DNA from: Rhodospirillaceae bacterium | GTDB lineage: Bacteria > Pseudomonadota > Alphaproteobacteria > Rhodospirillales_A > Casp-alpha2 | NCBI GenBank assembly: GCA_003488105.1 | Contig: DNMS01000195.1 | Span: forward strand, 13,053-26,023 | DNA: 12,971 nt | Reading direction: 5' to 3' | Shown: in pieces, positions 5,238 to 11,622 of the stretch | Layout of the letters: each line of letters opens with the position of its first letter | Numbering within the stretch: the stretch's first letter is position 1 | Made by a program: the position numbers and the translations under genes | The notes under the pieces: model-generated | Told to the model about the DNA's origin: nothing | Seen by the model: the letters and a program-made list of their open reading frames with translations, nothing else | The model's database searches: none

Positions 5238-6115
5238 CTGCGCTGCCGGCCGTCTACGCGTCTACGACCTGGTTGCCCGGACTTCAGACCGATTTGTCTG
5301 CGGCCCTCGAAGGCTTGGCCTCGCTCGGCCTGGACGGCGTCGAGATCGGATCGACCCATTGCTACCGTGACTGGCGCGAAACCAAGACGATGATCCGTGA
5401 AGCATGGTCCGGGCCGATCGTAACACACAATTATTTCCCACCGGCGTCGCAGGACATGGTGATCAATATCGCCTCTGCCGACGAAGCCGTAAGGAAGGCC
5501 TCTGTTGCCCATGCCCAGCATTGTCTGAGGTGTGCGGCTGAACTCGGCGCGACGCTCTACACCGTGCATCCCGGCTTTCTCGCCAACGCCTCGGCATCGA
5601 CCAGCGGGCGTCCCGGCGCTTACGATTTTTCGTTTTCCGGAGAACGAAGCGACCGCGACCAAGCCTTCTACCGCATGCTGCGCTCGCTGGAGACACTGAC
5701 CGCCGAAGCGGAAGCACTCGACATCCGCCTGGCCGTCGAAACCGAAGGGTCGTTGACCAGCGAAGGTGTGCTTCTGCTGGAGCAGCCATCTGAATATGAA
5801 CGCCTGTTTGATGCCTTTGACGGCAGCCTGTGGCTGAATTTCAACCTCGCCCATAGCACGCTGGCCTCCATAAGCCACGGTTTCGACCTTGCTGAATTCA
5901 TCGCCTGCTGGGGCCACCGTTTCGCGGCTTGCGAACTAAGCCACAACGACCGGCACTTTGATCAACATCAGCCGCTCGAACCTGGGTCCTGGGTGCTGGA
6001 CTGGCTGGATCGTTTGCCCGAAGGCGCGATCTTGATCCTGGAATTTCGCGACGCGACGCCGGACAGGGTCGCTCTCGGCGCGCGCCTCGTGCGCGAAAGG
6101 CTAGCGGCAGCGTGA
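5234..6115 (+). CDS. Xylose-isomerase-like TIM-barrel sugar isomerase/epimerase
   Basis: The protein has 293 residues from ATG 5234, which overlaps the kinase stop as ATGA and has AGGAA at 5221-5225 as ribosome binding site. The frame is open further upstream, but that would bury it in the kinase gene. The pattern is that of the AP-endonuclease-2/xylose-isomerase-like TIM-barrel family: LGLDGVEIGS (31-40), IVTHNYFPP (62-70), YTVHPGF (109-115), LAVETEG with Glu169 and Glu171, LWLNFNLAHS with His207, CELSHNDRHFDQHQPLEPG with His237 and His245, and LILEFRD with Glu270. These acidic and His residues sit where family members bind a divalent metal. Members isomerise or epimerise sugars or keto-sugars, or act as dehydratases. 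The specific reaction is not predictable. In this operon it may interconvert a free or phosphorylated sugar before or after the kinase step, or replace a missing epimerase. Confidence 0.8.
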   Translation: MTALPAVYASTTWLPGLQTDLSAALEGLASLGLDGVEIGSTHCYRDWRETKTMIREAWSGPIVTHNYFPPASQDMVINIASADEAVRKASVAHAQHCLRCAAELGATLYTVHPGFLANASASTSGRPGAYDFSFSGERSDRDQAFYRMLRSLETLTAEAEALDIRLAVETEGSLTSEGVLLLEQPSEYERLFDAFDGSLWLNFNLAHSTLASISHGFDLAEFIACWGHRFAACELSHNDRHFDQHQPLEPGSWVLDWLDRLPEGAILILEFRDATPDRVALGARLVRERLAAA

Positions 6116-6768
6116 TCGACAGCGTGGTCGTCTTTGGGGCAGGCCGTCTCGCCAGATGCATCCTGGATACTGCAGAAGCGACGGGCATCGCTATCTGGGG
6201 TCTCGTTGATCGCAATCCTCCGTCCGGTGCCATGGTTCACGGCCTTCCCGTGATCCGAGAAGAGGACATGCTGTCAGGCGCGCTGGGACGCCCGAGCGGC
6301 ATCCTTGTCGGGATCGGCGACAACTGGAAACGCGCCCAAGCAGTTGAACAGGTCCGCCAATGCATGGGGGACATCCCCTTCCCGAACCTAATTCATCCTC
6401 GCGCCTATGTCGCGAGGTCTGCAGAACTAGGCGAAGGGGCGATAGTTCTAGCCGGTGCCGTTATCCATACCGAAGCCCAAATCGGCGACCATGTCGCCCT
6501 ATGGTCCAATGCCGTGGTTGAGCACAATTGCAGACTTTCAGATTTCGTAACACTCGCTCCCGGCGCAATTTTGGGTGGCAATGTGACCGTTGAGCAACGG
6601 TCCTTTATTGGCGTTGGCGCCACTGTGTCACACGAAGTTTCCATCGGCCCCGACGTCGTGGTAGGGAACGGCGCCGCCGTCATTGGCGATCTCGTCGGTG
6701 AGGCCGTTTACGCGGGTTGCCCGGCGCGCGAGTTACGCAAGCGCCGACCGGGCGATCCTTACCTGTAA
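6112..6768 (+). CDS. PglD/NeuD-like N-acyltransferase (left-handed beta-helix)
   Basis: The protein has 218 residues from GTG 6112, overlapping the previous stop as GTGA; GAAAGG lies upstream. Residues 1-85 form the small Rossmann-like nucleotide-sugar-binding domain (VVVFGAGRLARCIL, then IWGLVDRN). From about 95 on come hexapeptide repeats of a left-handed beta-helix: GEGAIVLAGAVIH, IGDHVALWSNAVVEHNC, GNVTVEQRSFIGVGATV. His138 in VEHNC aligns with the catalytic base His of PglD-type enzymes. The end, YAGCPARELRK (200-210), is typical. Such enzymes transfer acetyl or another acyl group from the CoA donor to the 4-amino group of a nucleotide-linked sugar, so the natural substrate is the product of the aminotransferase at 1981. 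NeuD-type O-acetylation of a nonulosonate is the alternative, given the neuB homologue next door. Confidence 0.88.
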   Translation: MIDSVVVFGAGRLARCILDTAEATGIAIWGLVDRNPPSGAMVHGLPVIREEDMLSGALGRPSGILVGIGDNWKRAQAVEQVRQCMGDIPFPNLIHPRAYVARSAELGEGAIVLAGAVIHTEAQIGDHVALWSNAVVEHNCRLSDFVTLAPGAILGGNVTVEQRSFIGVGATVSHEVSIGPDVVVGNGAAVIGDLVGEAVYAGCPARELRKRRPGDPYL

Positions 6769-6788
6769 TTCGAAGACCTATTTGACGC

Positions 6789-7874
6789 ATGATCGATCTG
6801 AATTCCTATACGCACACGGGTATCGACCTTCCAGGCGGCCGCCGCATTGGACACGACGCATCTCTGTTCATCATCGCCGAGGCGGGGGTGAACCATAATG
6901 GTGACCTTGGGATGGCGTTGGATCTCGTGGACGTGGCCGCCGAGGCAGGCGCAGATGCGGTAAAATTTCAAACCTTCCTGGCGGAGCACATCATCCTTCG
7001 TCAGGCGCCAAAAGCGCAGTACCACATCGATACCACTGGACCCGATTCGGAACAAAGCTGGTTCGAGCTTTTGAAAACGCAGGAGCTGGACCGCGCGCAG
7101 CACGAAGCGATCATGCGCCGCTGCGCAGAACGGGGCATCCTGTTCATGTCCACTCCGTACGACACTCCCAGTGTGGATATTTTGGATGAACTGGACATCG
7201 CTCTCTACAAGATTGCCTCGACCGATGCCGACAACATTCCCTTGCTACGCCACATAGCTTCGAAAGGCCGACCGATGATTCTATCCACTGCCATGTGCGC
7301 GATGGAAGAAGTCGTCGCGTCCGTCGAGGTCATCCGCAAGGCCGGCACCGGTCAGTTGGCTGTCATGCAGTGCACCGGCTCCTACCCAGCGCCCGCGGAT
7401 CAAGCCAACCTACTGGCGATGCACGAAATTGCCCGCCGCTGCAACGTGGCAGTCGGCTACTCCGACCATGTCCCCGGCGGCGTCGCGGCAATCTCAGCTG
7501 TCGCCCTAGGCGCTTGTTGTTACGAGAAACATTTCACCCTCAACCGCAACCTGCCTGGCCCGGATCATCGCGCCTCGCTGGAGCCGGATGAGCTGAAGGC
7601 ATTGGTGCGGGATCTTCGCATGGCCGAACAAGTACGCGGTTCTGGCAGCAAGCAAGTTATGCCTTGCGAGGTCGAGAACCGTGACCGTTTGCGCAAACGG
7701 CTAGTCGCGGCCCGCGCAGTATCGGCTGGAACCCGTCTGACGGCGGATATGGTGACGGCGAAGCGTACAGGCGGGGCAGGATTGCCGCCGTCACGGATCG
7801 ACGACGTTATCGGCCGCACAGTAACGTCCGACATCGAAATCGACAGCCCAATCGGCATTAAGCAACTGGATTAA
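6789..7874 (+). CDS. neuB: NeuB-family nonulosonic acid synthase
   Basis: This 361-residue protein has two domains. The TIM-barrel part carries IAEAGVNHNGD (29-39), VKFQTF (58-63), ILFMSTPYD (117-125), YKIAS (140-144), ILSTAM (164-169), AVGYSDH with His226 and CCYEKHFTLNRNLPGPDH with His248; these two histidines fit the Mn-binding pair of NeuB. The C-terminal SAF/antifreeze-like domain (about 299-361: LVAARAVSAGTRLTADMVTAKR) completes the active site across the dimer. The enzyme condenses phosphoenolpyruvate with a 2-acetamido hexose (ManNAc or a 6-deoxy-diamino sugar) to make a nine-carbon sialic-type acid in the cytoplasm. The sequence looks more like the NeuB/LegI side than PseI, but the substrate is not certain. 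A 20-nt gap separates it from the acyltransferase; no strong ribosome binding site is visible. NeuC/LegG is absent from the window. Confidence 0.92.
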   Translation: MIDLNSYTHTGIDLPGGRRIGHDASLFIIAEAGVNHNGDLGMALDLVDVAAEAGADAVKFQTFLAEHIILRQAPKAQYHIDTTGPDSEQSWFELLKTQELDRAQHEAIMRRCAERGILFMSTPYDTPSVDILDELDIALYKIASTDADNIPLLRHIASKGRPMILSTAMCAMEEVVASVEVIRKAGTGQLAVMQCTGSYPAPADQANLLAMHEIARRCNVAVGYSDHVPGGVAAISAVALGACCYEKHFTLNRNLPGPDHRASLEPDELKALVRDLRMAEQVRGSGSKQVMPCEVENRDRLRKRLVAARAVSAGTRLTADMVTAKRTGGAGLPPSRIDDVIGRTVTSDIEIDSPIGIKQLD

Positions 7875-7896
7875 GACCTTGCCTGGAAAGACCGAT

Positions 7897-8835
7897 ATGA
7901 AAATTCTCGTTACCGGTGGCGCCGGATATCTGGGTTCAATCCTCGTTCCGGAACTACTGTCACGGGGATGGCAGGTTACCGTCGTGGACAACTTCATGTA
8001 CCGCCAAGCCAGCCTGCTGCATTGCTGTGCAAACCCAAACTTCCAAGTCATCAAAGCAGACGTCCGGGACAAGAACCTGATGGATGCGGAATACGCCAAA
8101 CACGATGTGATCATCCCCTTGGCGGCAATTGTCGGCGCCCCAGCCTGCGATAAGAACCCGGATGCCACCAAGGCCATTCATGTCGATGTGGTCAGGCACA
8201 TGATCATCAAACTGAGCCAGGATCAGCGCCTGCTGTACCCCGTCACCAACTCAGGATACGGCATCGGCGAAAGCGATCAGTTCTGCACCGAAGAGAGCCC
8301 CCTTAACCCCGTGTCGCTCTACGGCACGACCAAAGTCGAGGCCGAACGGCTGCTGCTTGAAACGGGCCGCGCGGTCACCTTCCGCCTAGCCACCGTGTTC
8401 GGAATGGCCCCGCGGATGCGTATCGACTTGCTGGTCAATGATTTCGTCTACCGCGCCGTCTATGACCGGTCTCTGGTGCTGTTCGAAGGACACTTCAAGC
8501 GCAACTACATCCATGTACGGGACGTCACCAATGCCTTCATGTGGGGATTGGACAACTATGACACGATGCGGGGCGAGACATATAATGTCGGACTGTCGGA
8601 CGCCAATCTGTCGAAACTGGAACTCTGCCACAGGATCAAAAAGCGCTTGCCTGATTTCCACATCTTTGAATCCAATATCGGCAAAGATCCCGACAAACGC
8701 GACTACATCGTTTCAAACGAGAAAATCGAAGCCACGGGATGGCGGCCCCAGCATAGCCTCGACAATGGCATCGAAGAACTGATCAAGGGCTACACCATGA
8801 TCCGGAACGCTTTCTTTTTCGACAACCTGGGCTGA
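7897..8835 (+). CDS. Extended SDR: NAD-dependent nucleotide-sugar epimerase/dehydratase
   Basis: The protein has 312 residues. I chose ATG 7897 because GGAAAG (7885-7890) lies at proper spacing and the Rossmann motif then begins at residue 2; an in-frame TTG at 7879 would add six residues. KILVTGGAGYLG (2-13) binds NAD(P). DNF at 31-33 suggests NAD preference. TNSGYG (117-122) and LYGTTK with Tyr142 and Lys146 form the catalytic site. RNYIHVRDVTNAF (202-214) and YNVG (229-232) are typical of the sugar-binding half. The position that reads Thr-Asp-Glu in dTDP/UDP-sugar 4,6-dehydratases is here Thr-Asn-Ser, which argues against that activity and for an epimerase or ketoreductase role. The substrate is presumably a nucleotide-linked sugar of this operon. 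It follows neuB after a short gap. Confidence 0.85.
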   Translation: MKILVTGGAGYLGSILVPELLSRGWQVTVVDNFMYRQASLLHCCANPNFQVIKADVRDKNLMDAEYAKHDVIIPLAAIVGAPACDKNPDATKAIHVDVVRHMIIKLSQDQRLLYPVTNSGYGIGESDQFCTEESPLNPVSLYGTTKVEAERLLLETGRAVTFRLATVFGMAPRMRIDLLVNDFVYRAVYDRSLVLFEGHFKRNYIHVRDVTNAFMWGLDNYDTMRGETYNVGLSDANLSKLELCHRIKKRLPDFHIFESNIGKDPDKRDYIVSNEKIEATGWRPQHSLDNGIEELIKGYTMIRNAFFFDNLG

Positions 8836-8840
8836 ATTTC

Positions 8841-9695
8841 ATGAGTTCCCCCTCCGCCTCCAGATCCGTAAAGGCCCAGTATGATCTGACGGGAAAGATT
8901 TGCGTCATAACCGGTGGTGCGGGCTTTTTGGGCCATCAATTCGCTGAGGCCTTGGGCGAGATGGGTGGCCTACCCGTGCTGTTCGATCTAGCTCCAGAAC
9001 AATTAGAGGAGGCGGCCCGCGACGTCGCCGCGTATTGCGGCCGCTGCGAAACTGAAGTGGCCGACGTGTCGGACGAGGCGTCGATCCGCAATGCCGTGGA
9101 CCGGGTTTTGAAACGGCACGGCCGGATCGATGTCCTGATCAATAACGCCGCTCTGACAAAATACGGTTGCGACGCCGACCCGGACGCCTTTTTCGCGCCG
9201 TTCGAGGATACGGCACCCGAGGTTTGGGATGCAGGCCTGCGGATCAACCTGACGGGCACCATGCTGGCTTGCAAGATAATCGGTCATGAAATGGTCAAAC
9301 TCGGTCAAGGTTCCATCGTCAATATCGGATCGGACGTCGGAATTGTCAGCCCTGACCAGCGCATTTACGACCCCGACCCTGCGGCGAACTATCCGGGAAT
9401 GCCTTTCAATACACCAGCGTTCTATTCCGTAACCAAAGCGGGTGTGATCCACCTAACCCGTCATTTGGCCACGCTCTGGGCCGCCAACAACGTACGCGTA
9501 AATTGCTTTTCGCCGGCCGGCGTTTTCAGAGATCACGATCTCGGCTTCGTCGCCAAGCTGGCAAGCCGCATTCCAATGGGTCGCATGGGCCGGATTAACG
9601 AGTACAAAGGCGCGATCGTGTTCCTTGCTTCGGATGCCTCGTCCTTTATGACAGGTCATAACCTAGTCATGGATGGCGGTCGAACAGCCTGGTGA
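8841..9695 (+). CDS. Classical SDR oxidoreductase, PtmA-like
   Basis: This is a 284-residue short-chain dehydrogenase. TGGAGFLG (24-31) is the cofactor glycine motif; Asp49 at the end of beta-strand 2 suggests NAD(H). NNAA (101-104) is followed by the catalytic Asn136 region (INLTG), Ser164 (NIGSDVG), Tyr195 and Lys199 (FYSVTKAG). An insertion after the catalytic serine (GIVSPDQRIYDPD, 167-179) resembles, as far as I recall, the PtmA/FlmA-type SDRs of flagellin glycosylation and legionaminic acid clusters in Campylobacter and relatives. There PtmA takes part in supplying the amino sugar precursor. The exact reaction here is unknown. The C-terminus has the usual SSFMTGHNLVMDGG. It starts 5 nt after the extended SDR with no clear ribosome binding site and overlaps the next SDR by 4 nt, so it may depend on translational coupling. 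Confidence 0.85.
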   Translation: MSSPSASRSVKAQYDLTGKICVITGGAGFLGHQFAEALGEMGGLPVLFDLAPEQLEEAARDVAAYCGRCETEVADVSDEASIRNAVDRVLKRHGRIDVLINNAALTKYGCDADPDAFFAPFEDTAPEVWDAGLRINLTGTMLACKIIGHEMVKLGQGSIVNIGSDVGIVSPDQRIYDPDPAANYPGMPFNTPAFYSVTKAGVIHLTRHLATLWAANNVRVNCFSPAGVFRDHDLGFVAKLASRIPMGRMGRINEYKGAIVFLASDASSFMTGHNLVMDGGRTAW

Positions 9696-10456
9696 TCGGC
9701 TTCATGAAAGAATTCGAAAACTGTAACGTTCTCGTCGCCGGCGCCAGCCGTGGTATTGGCAAAGGCATTGCGACGGCTTTCGCCGAAGCAGGCGCTTCGG
9801 TATGGCTGGGCGCCCGAAAGGAAGCCACCCTAGAGAGGGCCGCCGACGAAATCGAAAAGATCAGTGGCACGCGCCCTGACATTGTGGCCCGAGATTTTTC
9901 CAACTCAGATGCATCGGACCTGATCGACGGCTTGCCGGCCTTGGACGTTCTGGTCGTCAACTACGGAGACACCGACACCGCGCCGGGATTCGATACATCC
10001 GACGAAGCCTGGGGCCGGCTACTGACCGCAAACCTGACCGGTCCAGCGCGGCTTTCTCGTCACGTCGCGCGTGGTATGGCGGAGCGGGGCCACGGATCGA
10101 TTCTGTTCATCGGCAGCATCTGCGGCCGCGAAGCGCTTGGTGCGCCGATCGGGTACAACGTGGGGAAAGCCGGCCTGCGGGCGCTCAGCAAGACAATGGC
10201 CCATGAACTCGGGCCGACAGGCGTCAGGGTCAATCTGATTCAACCCGGCAATGTATTGTTCGACGGCGGCCGTTGGGACGATAAGCTAAAGGCCCACCCG
10301 GCCCTCGCCGACAGCGTCTTGAAAGCAGTCCCGTTACGTCGATTCGGCACCCCGGACGACATCGCGCAAGCGGCGCTGTTTCTCAGCTCCTTCCGCGCTT
10401 CGTTCATCACCGGCGCCGAGCTTGTGATCGACGGCGGCCAGACCGTGGGATTCTAG
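9692..10456 (+). CDS. Classical SDR oxidoreductase (second of the pair)
   Basis: The protein has 254 residues from GTG 9692, which overlaps the previous stop as GTGA. ATG 9704 (250 residues) is an equally plausible start, as neither has a clear ribosome binding site. GASRGIG (17-23) is the cofactor motif; Arg20 and Arg42 suggest NADP(H), unlike the preceding SDR. The catalytic residues are Asn114 (NLTG), Ser142 (GSICG), Tyr155 and Lys159 (YNVGKAG). The C-terminus FITGAELVIDGGQ is of the FabG type. The NNAG motif that normally follows beta-strand 4 is changed to VNYG (89-92), an uncommon variant near the cofactor. The two SDRs are too different to be a recent duplication. A keto-sugar reductase or sugar dehydrogenase is likely in this setting, but the substrate is unknown. 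Confidence 0.83.
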   Translation: MIGFMKEFENCNVLVAGASRGIGKGIATAFAEAGASVWLGARKEATLERAADEIEKISGTRPDIVARDFSNSDASDLIDGLPALDVLVVNYGDTDTAPGFDTSDEAWGRLLTANLTGPARLSRHVARGMAERGHGSILFIGSICGREALGAPIGYNVGKAGLRALSKTMAHELGPTGVRVNLIQPGNVLFDGGRWDDKLKAHPALADSVLKAVPLRRFGTPDDIAQAALFLSSFRASFITGAELVIDGGQTVGF

Positions 10457-10459
10457 ACA

Positions 10460-10906
10460 ATGACCGTGACCGGGTTCCGTCATATGGGGATAACTGTCAG
10501 CGACCTAGACCGGTCGCTGGCGTTCTACCGCGACTACTTGGGTCTACAAGTGGTGGCAGAATACAGGGACCTCGACACTGAATATATTCGCACTCTTGTC
10601 GGTGAACCCGACCAGAACATCGACATTGTCGTGCTGACCGCACCCGACGGTATGCGCGTCGAACTGCTGTACTACCGTTCCCACTCGGGTGCCGCCGGCT
10701 CAGCAGCCCGTGCCGTCGAACCTGGGCGACCGCATGTCGCTTTTTCAGTTCGCAATCTGGCCGACCTATACAAGCGCCGGCAGGAAGCCGGCTGCATGTT
10801 CAAATCGCCGCCGCTGCACTCGCCGGACGGCGTATGGGTCGCCTACGCGCACGATCCGGATGGGACAATTCTCGAACTGGTCCAACCTCAGGAAACCGCC
10901 GAATGA
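10460..10906 (+). CDS. VOC-superfamily (glyoxalase/epimerase-like) protein
   Basis: The 148-residue protein consists of one VOC unit made of two beta-alpha-beta-beta-beta modules. FRHMGITVSDLDRSLAFYRD (6-25) begins module 1 and PHVAFSVRNLADLYKRRQEAG (91-111) begins module 2. Expected metal ligands are visible: His8, Glu68 (RVELLYY), His92 and Glu139 (ILELVQP). All four being present points to an active metalloenzyme rather than a binding protein. Family reactions include glyoxalase I, methylmalonyl-CoA epimerase, extradiol cleavage and other metal-assisted proton shifts. A VOC protein is unusual in a nucleotide-sugar operon. A sugar epimerase acting through an enediolate would fit the setting, but that is inference. 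It lies 3 nt after the SDR and overlaps the cytidylyltransferase by 4 nt, so it is a genuine operon member. Confidence 0.82.
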   Translation: MTVTGFRHMGITVSDLDRSLAFYRDYLGLQVVAEYRDLDTEYIRTLVGEPDQNIDIVVLTAPDGMRVELLYYRSHSGAAGSAARAVEPGRPHVAFSVRNLADLYKRRQEAGCMFKSPPLHSPDGVWVAYAHDPDGTILELVQPQETAE

Positions 10907-11622
10907 CCGCCGACTTGAAAGCCACTTGCATCGTCCAGGCCCGCATGGGGTCGCAGCGATGCCCCGGCAAAAGCCTTGAACTGATCGGGGCAATCCCCGT
11001 GATCGAAATCGTCCTGCTCCGGCTGGCCAAATCCTCGCGCCTAGCCAAGGTGGTGCTGGCGACCTCTGATATGGACCGCGACACGCCGTTGGCGGAAACC
11101 GCCGCCGCCGCCGGCTTCCCCGTGTTCAGAGGCAGCGAGTCCGATCTTGTCGGCCGATACCTCGCCGCCGCCGAAGCCCACGCGGTCAGCGACCATTTGG
11201 TCCGCGCGACCGGCGACAACGTATTCATGGACTGGCGCGAAATCGACCGCATCGTCGAATTTGGTGCTGACGGCGCATGGGATTTCGTCGGCTTCACTAA
11301 CAGCGTTCACACGGACCGCATCAACGACTTCGGTGGCGAGTATTTGAAGTTTTCCGCGCTCAAGCGCGTCGCGGAGGCAACTCAGGACCCTCATGATCGC
11401 GAACATGTCTTTCCGTATTTCTACAAACACCCCGAGATGTTCAAGGTAACCCGTATCGAGGTCAGCCCTCGGTTACACACGCCGGTCAAGATGGATTTGG
11501 ATTACCCCGAAGACCTTGCCTTGCTGCAAGCTGTGGGCAGGGAGATCGTTGACCCTGTGACGCCCCCAACCGACGAAATCGTCACCGTCGCCAATCGCAT
11601 TTCCGGCCAGGATCAACAGTGA
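10903..11622 (+). CDS. SpsF-like cytidylyltransferase (CMP-sugar synthetase family)
   Basis: The protein has 239 residues from ATG 10903, overlapping the previous stop as ATGA, with AGGAAA at 10890-10895. It belongs to the CTP_transf_3 family shared by NeuA, KdsB and SpsF. IVQARMGSQRCPGKSL (10-25) is the CTP-binding signature, VVLATSDMDRDTPLAE (50-65) is the family core, VFRGSESDLVGRYL (74-87) is the SpsF-type segment, RATGDN with Asp105 is a metal site, HDREHVFPYFYK (164-175) is characteristic of SpsF proteins, and MDLDYPEDL with Asp198 and Asp200 completes the site. Canonical NeuA-type enzymes transfer CMP onto the 2-keto acid sugar made by NeuB. No other cytidylyltransferase is present in the window, so this one probably activates the NeuB product; that assignment is inferred from context. 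Confidence 0.85.
   Translation: MTADLKATCIVQARMGSQRCPGKSLELIGAIPVIEIVLLRLAKSSRLAKVVLATSDMDRDTPLAETAAAAGFPVFRGSESDLVGRYLAAAEAHAVSDHLVRATGDNVFMDWREIDRIVEFGADGAWDFVGFTNSVHTDRINDFGGEYLKFSALKRVAEATQDPHDREHVFPYFYKHPEMFKVTRIEVSPRLHTPVKMDLDYPEDLALLQAVGREIVDPVTPPTDEIVTVANRISGQDQQ

Noticed and set aside
5195..5917. 240-codon minus-strand open frame opposite the TIM-barrel gene
   Set aside because: No recognisable motifs; it is a shadow of a high-G+C gene on the other strand.
7897..8835. Assignment of the extended SDR as a sugar 4,6-dehydratase
   Set aside because: The dehydratase Thr-Asp-Glu signature is replaced by Thr-Asn-Ser, so only a general epimerase/reductase call is supported.
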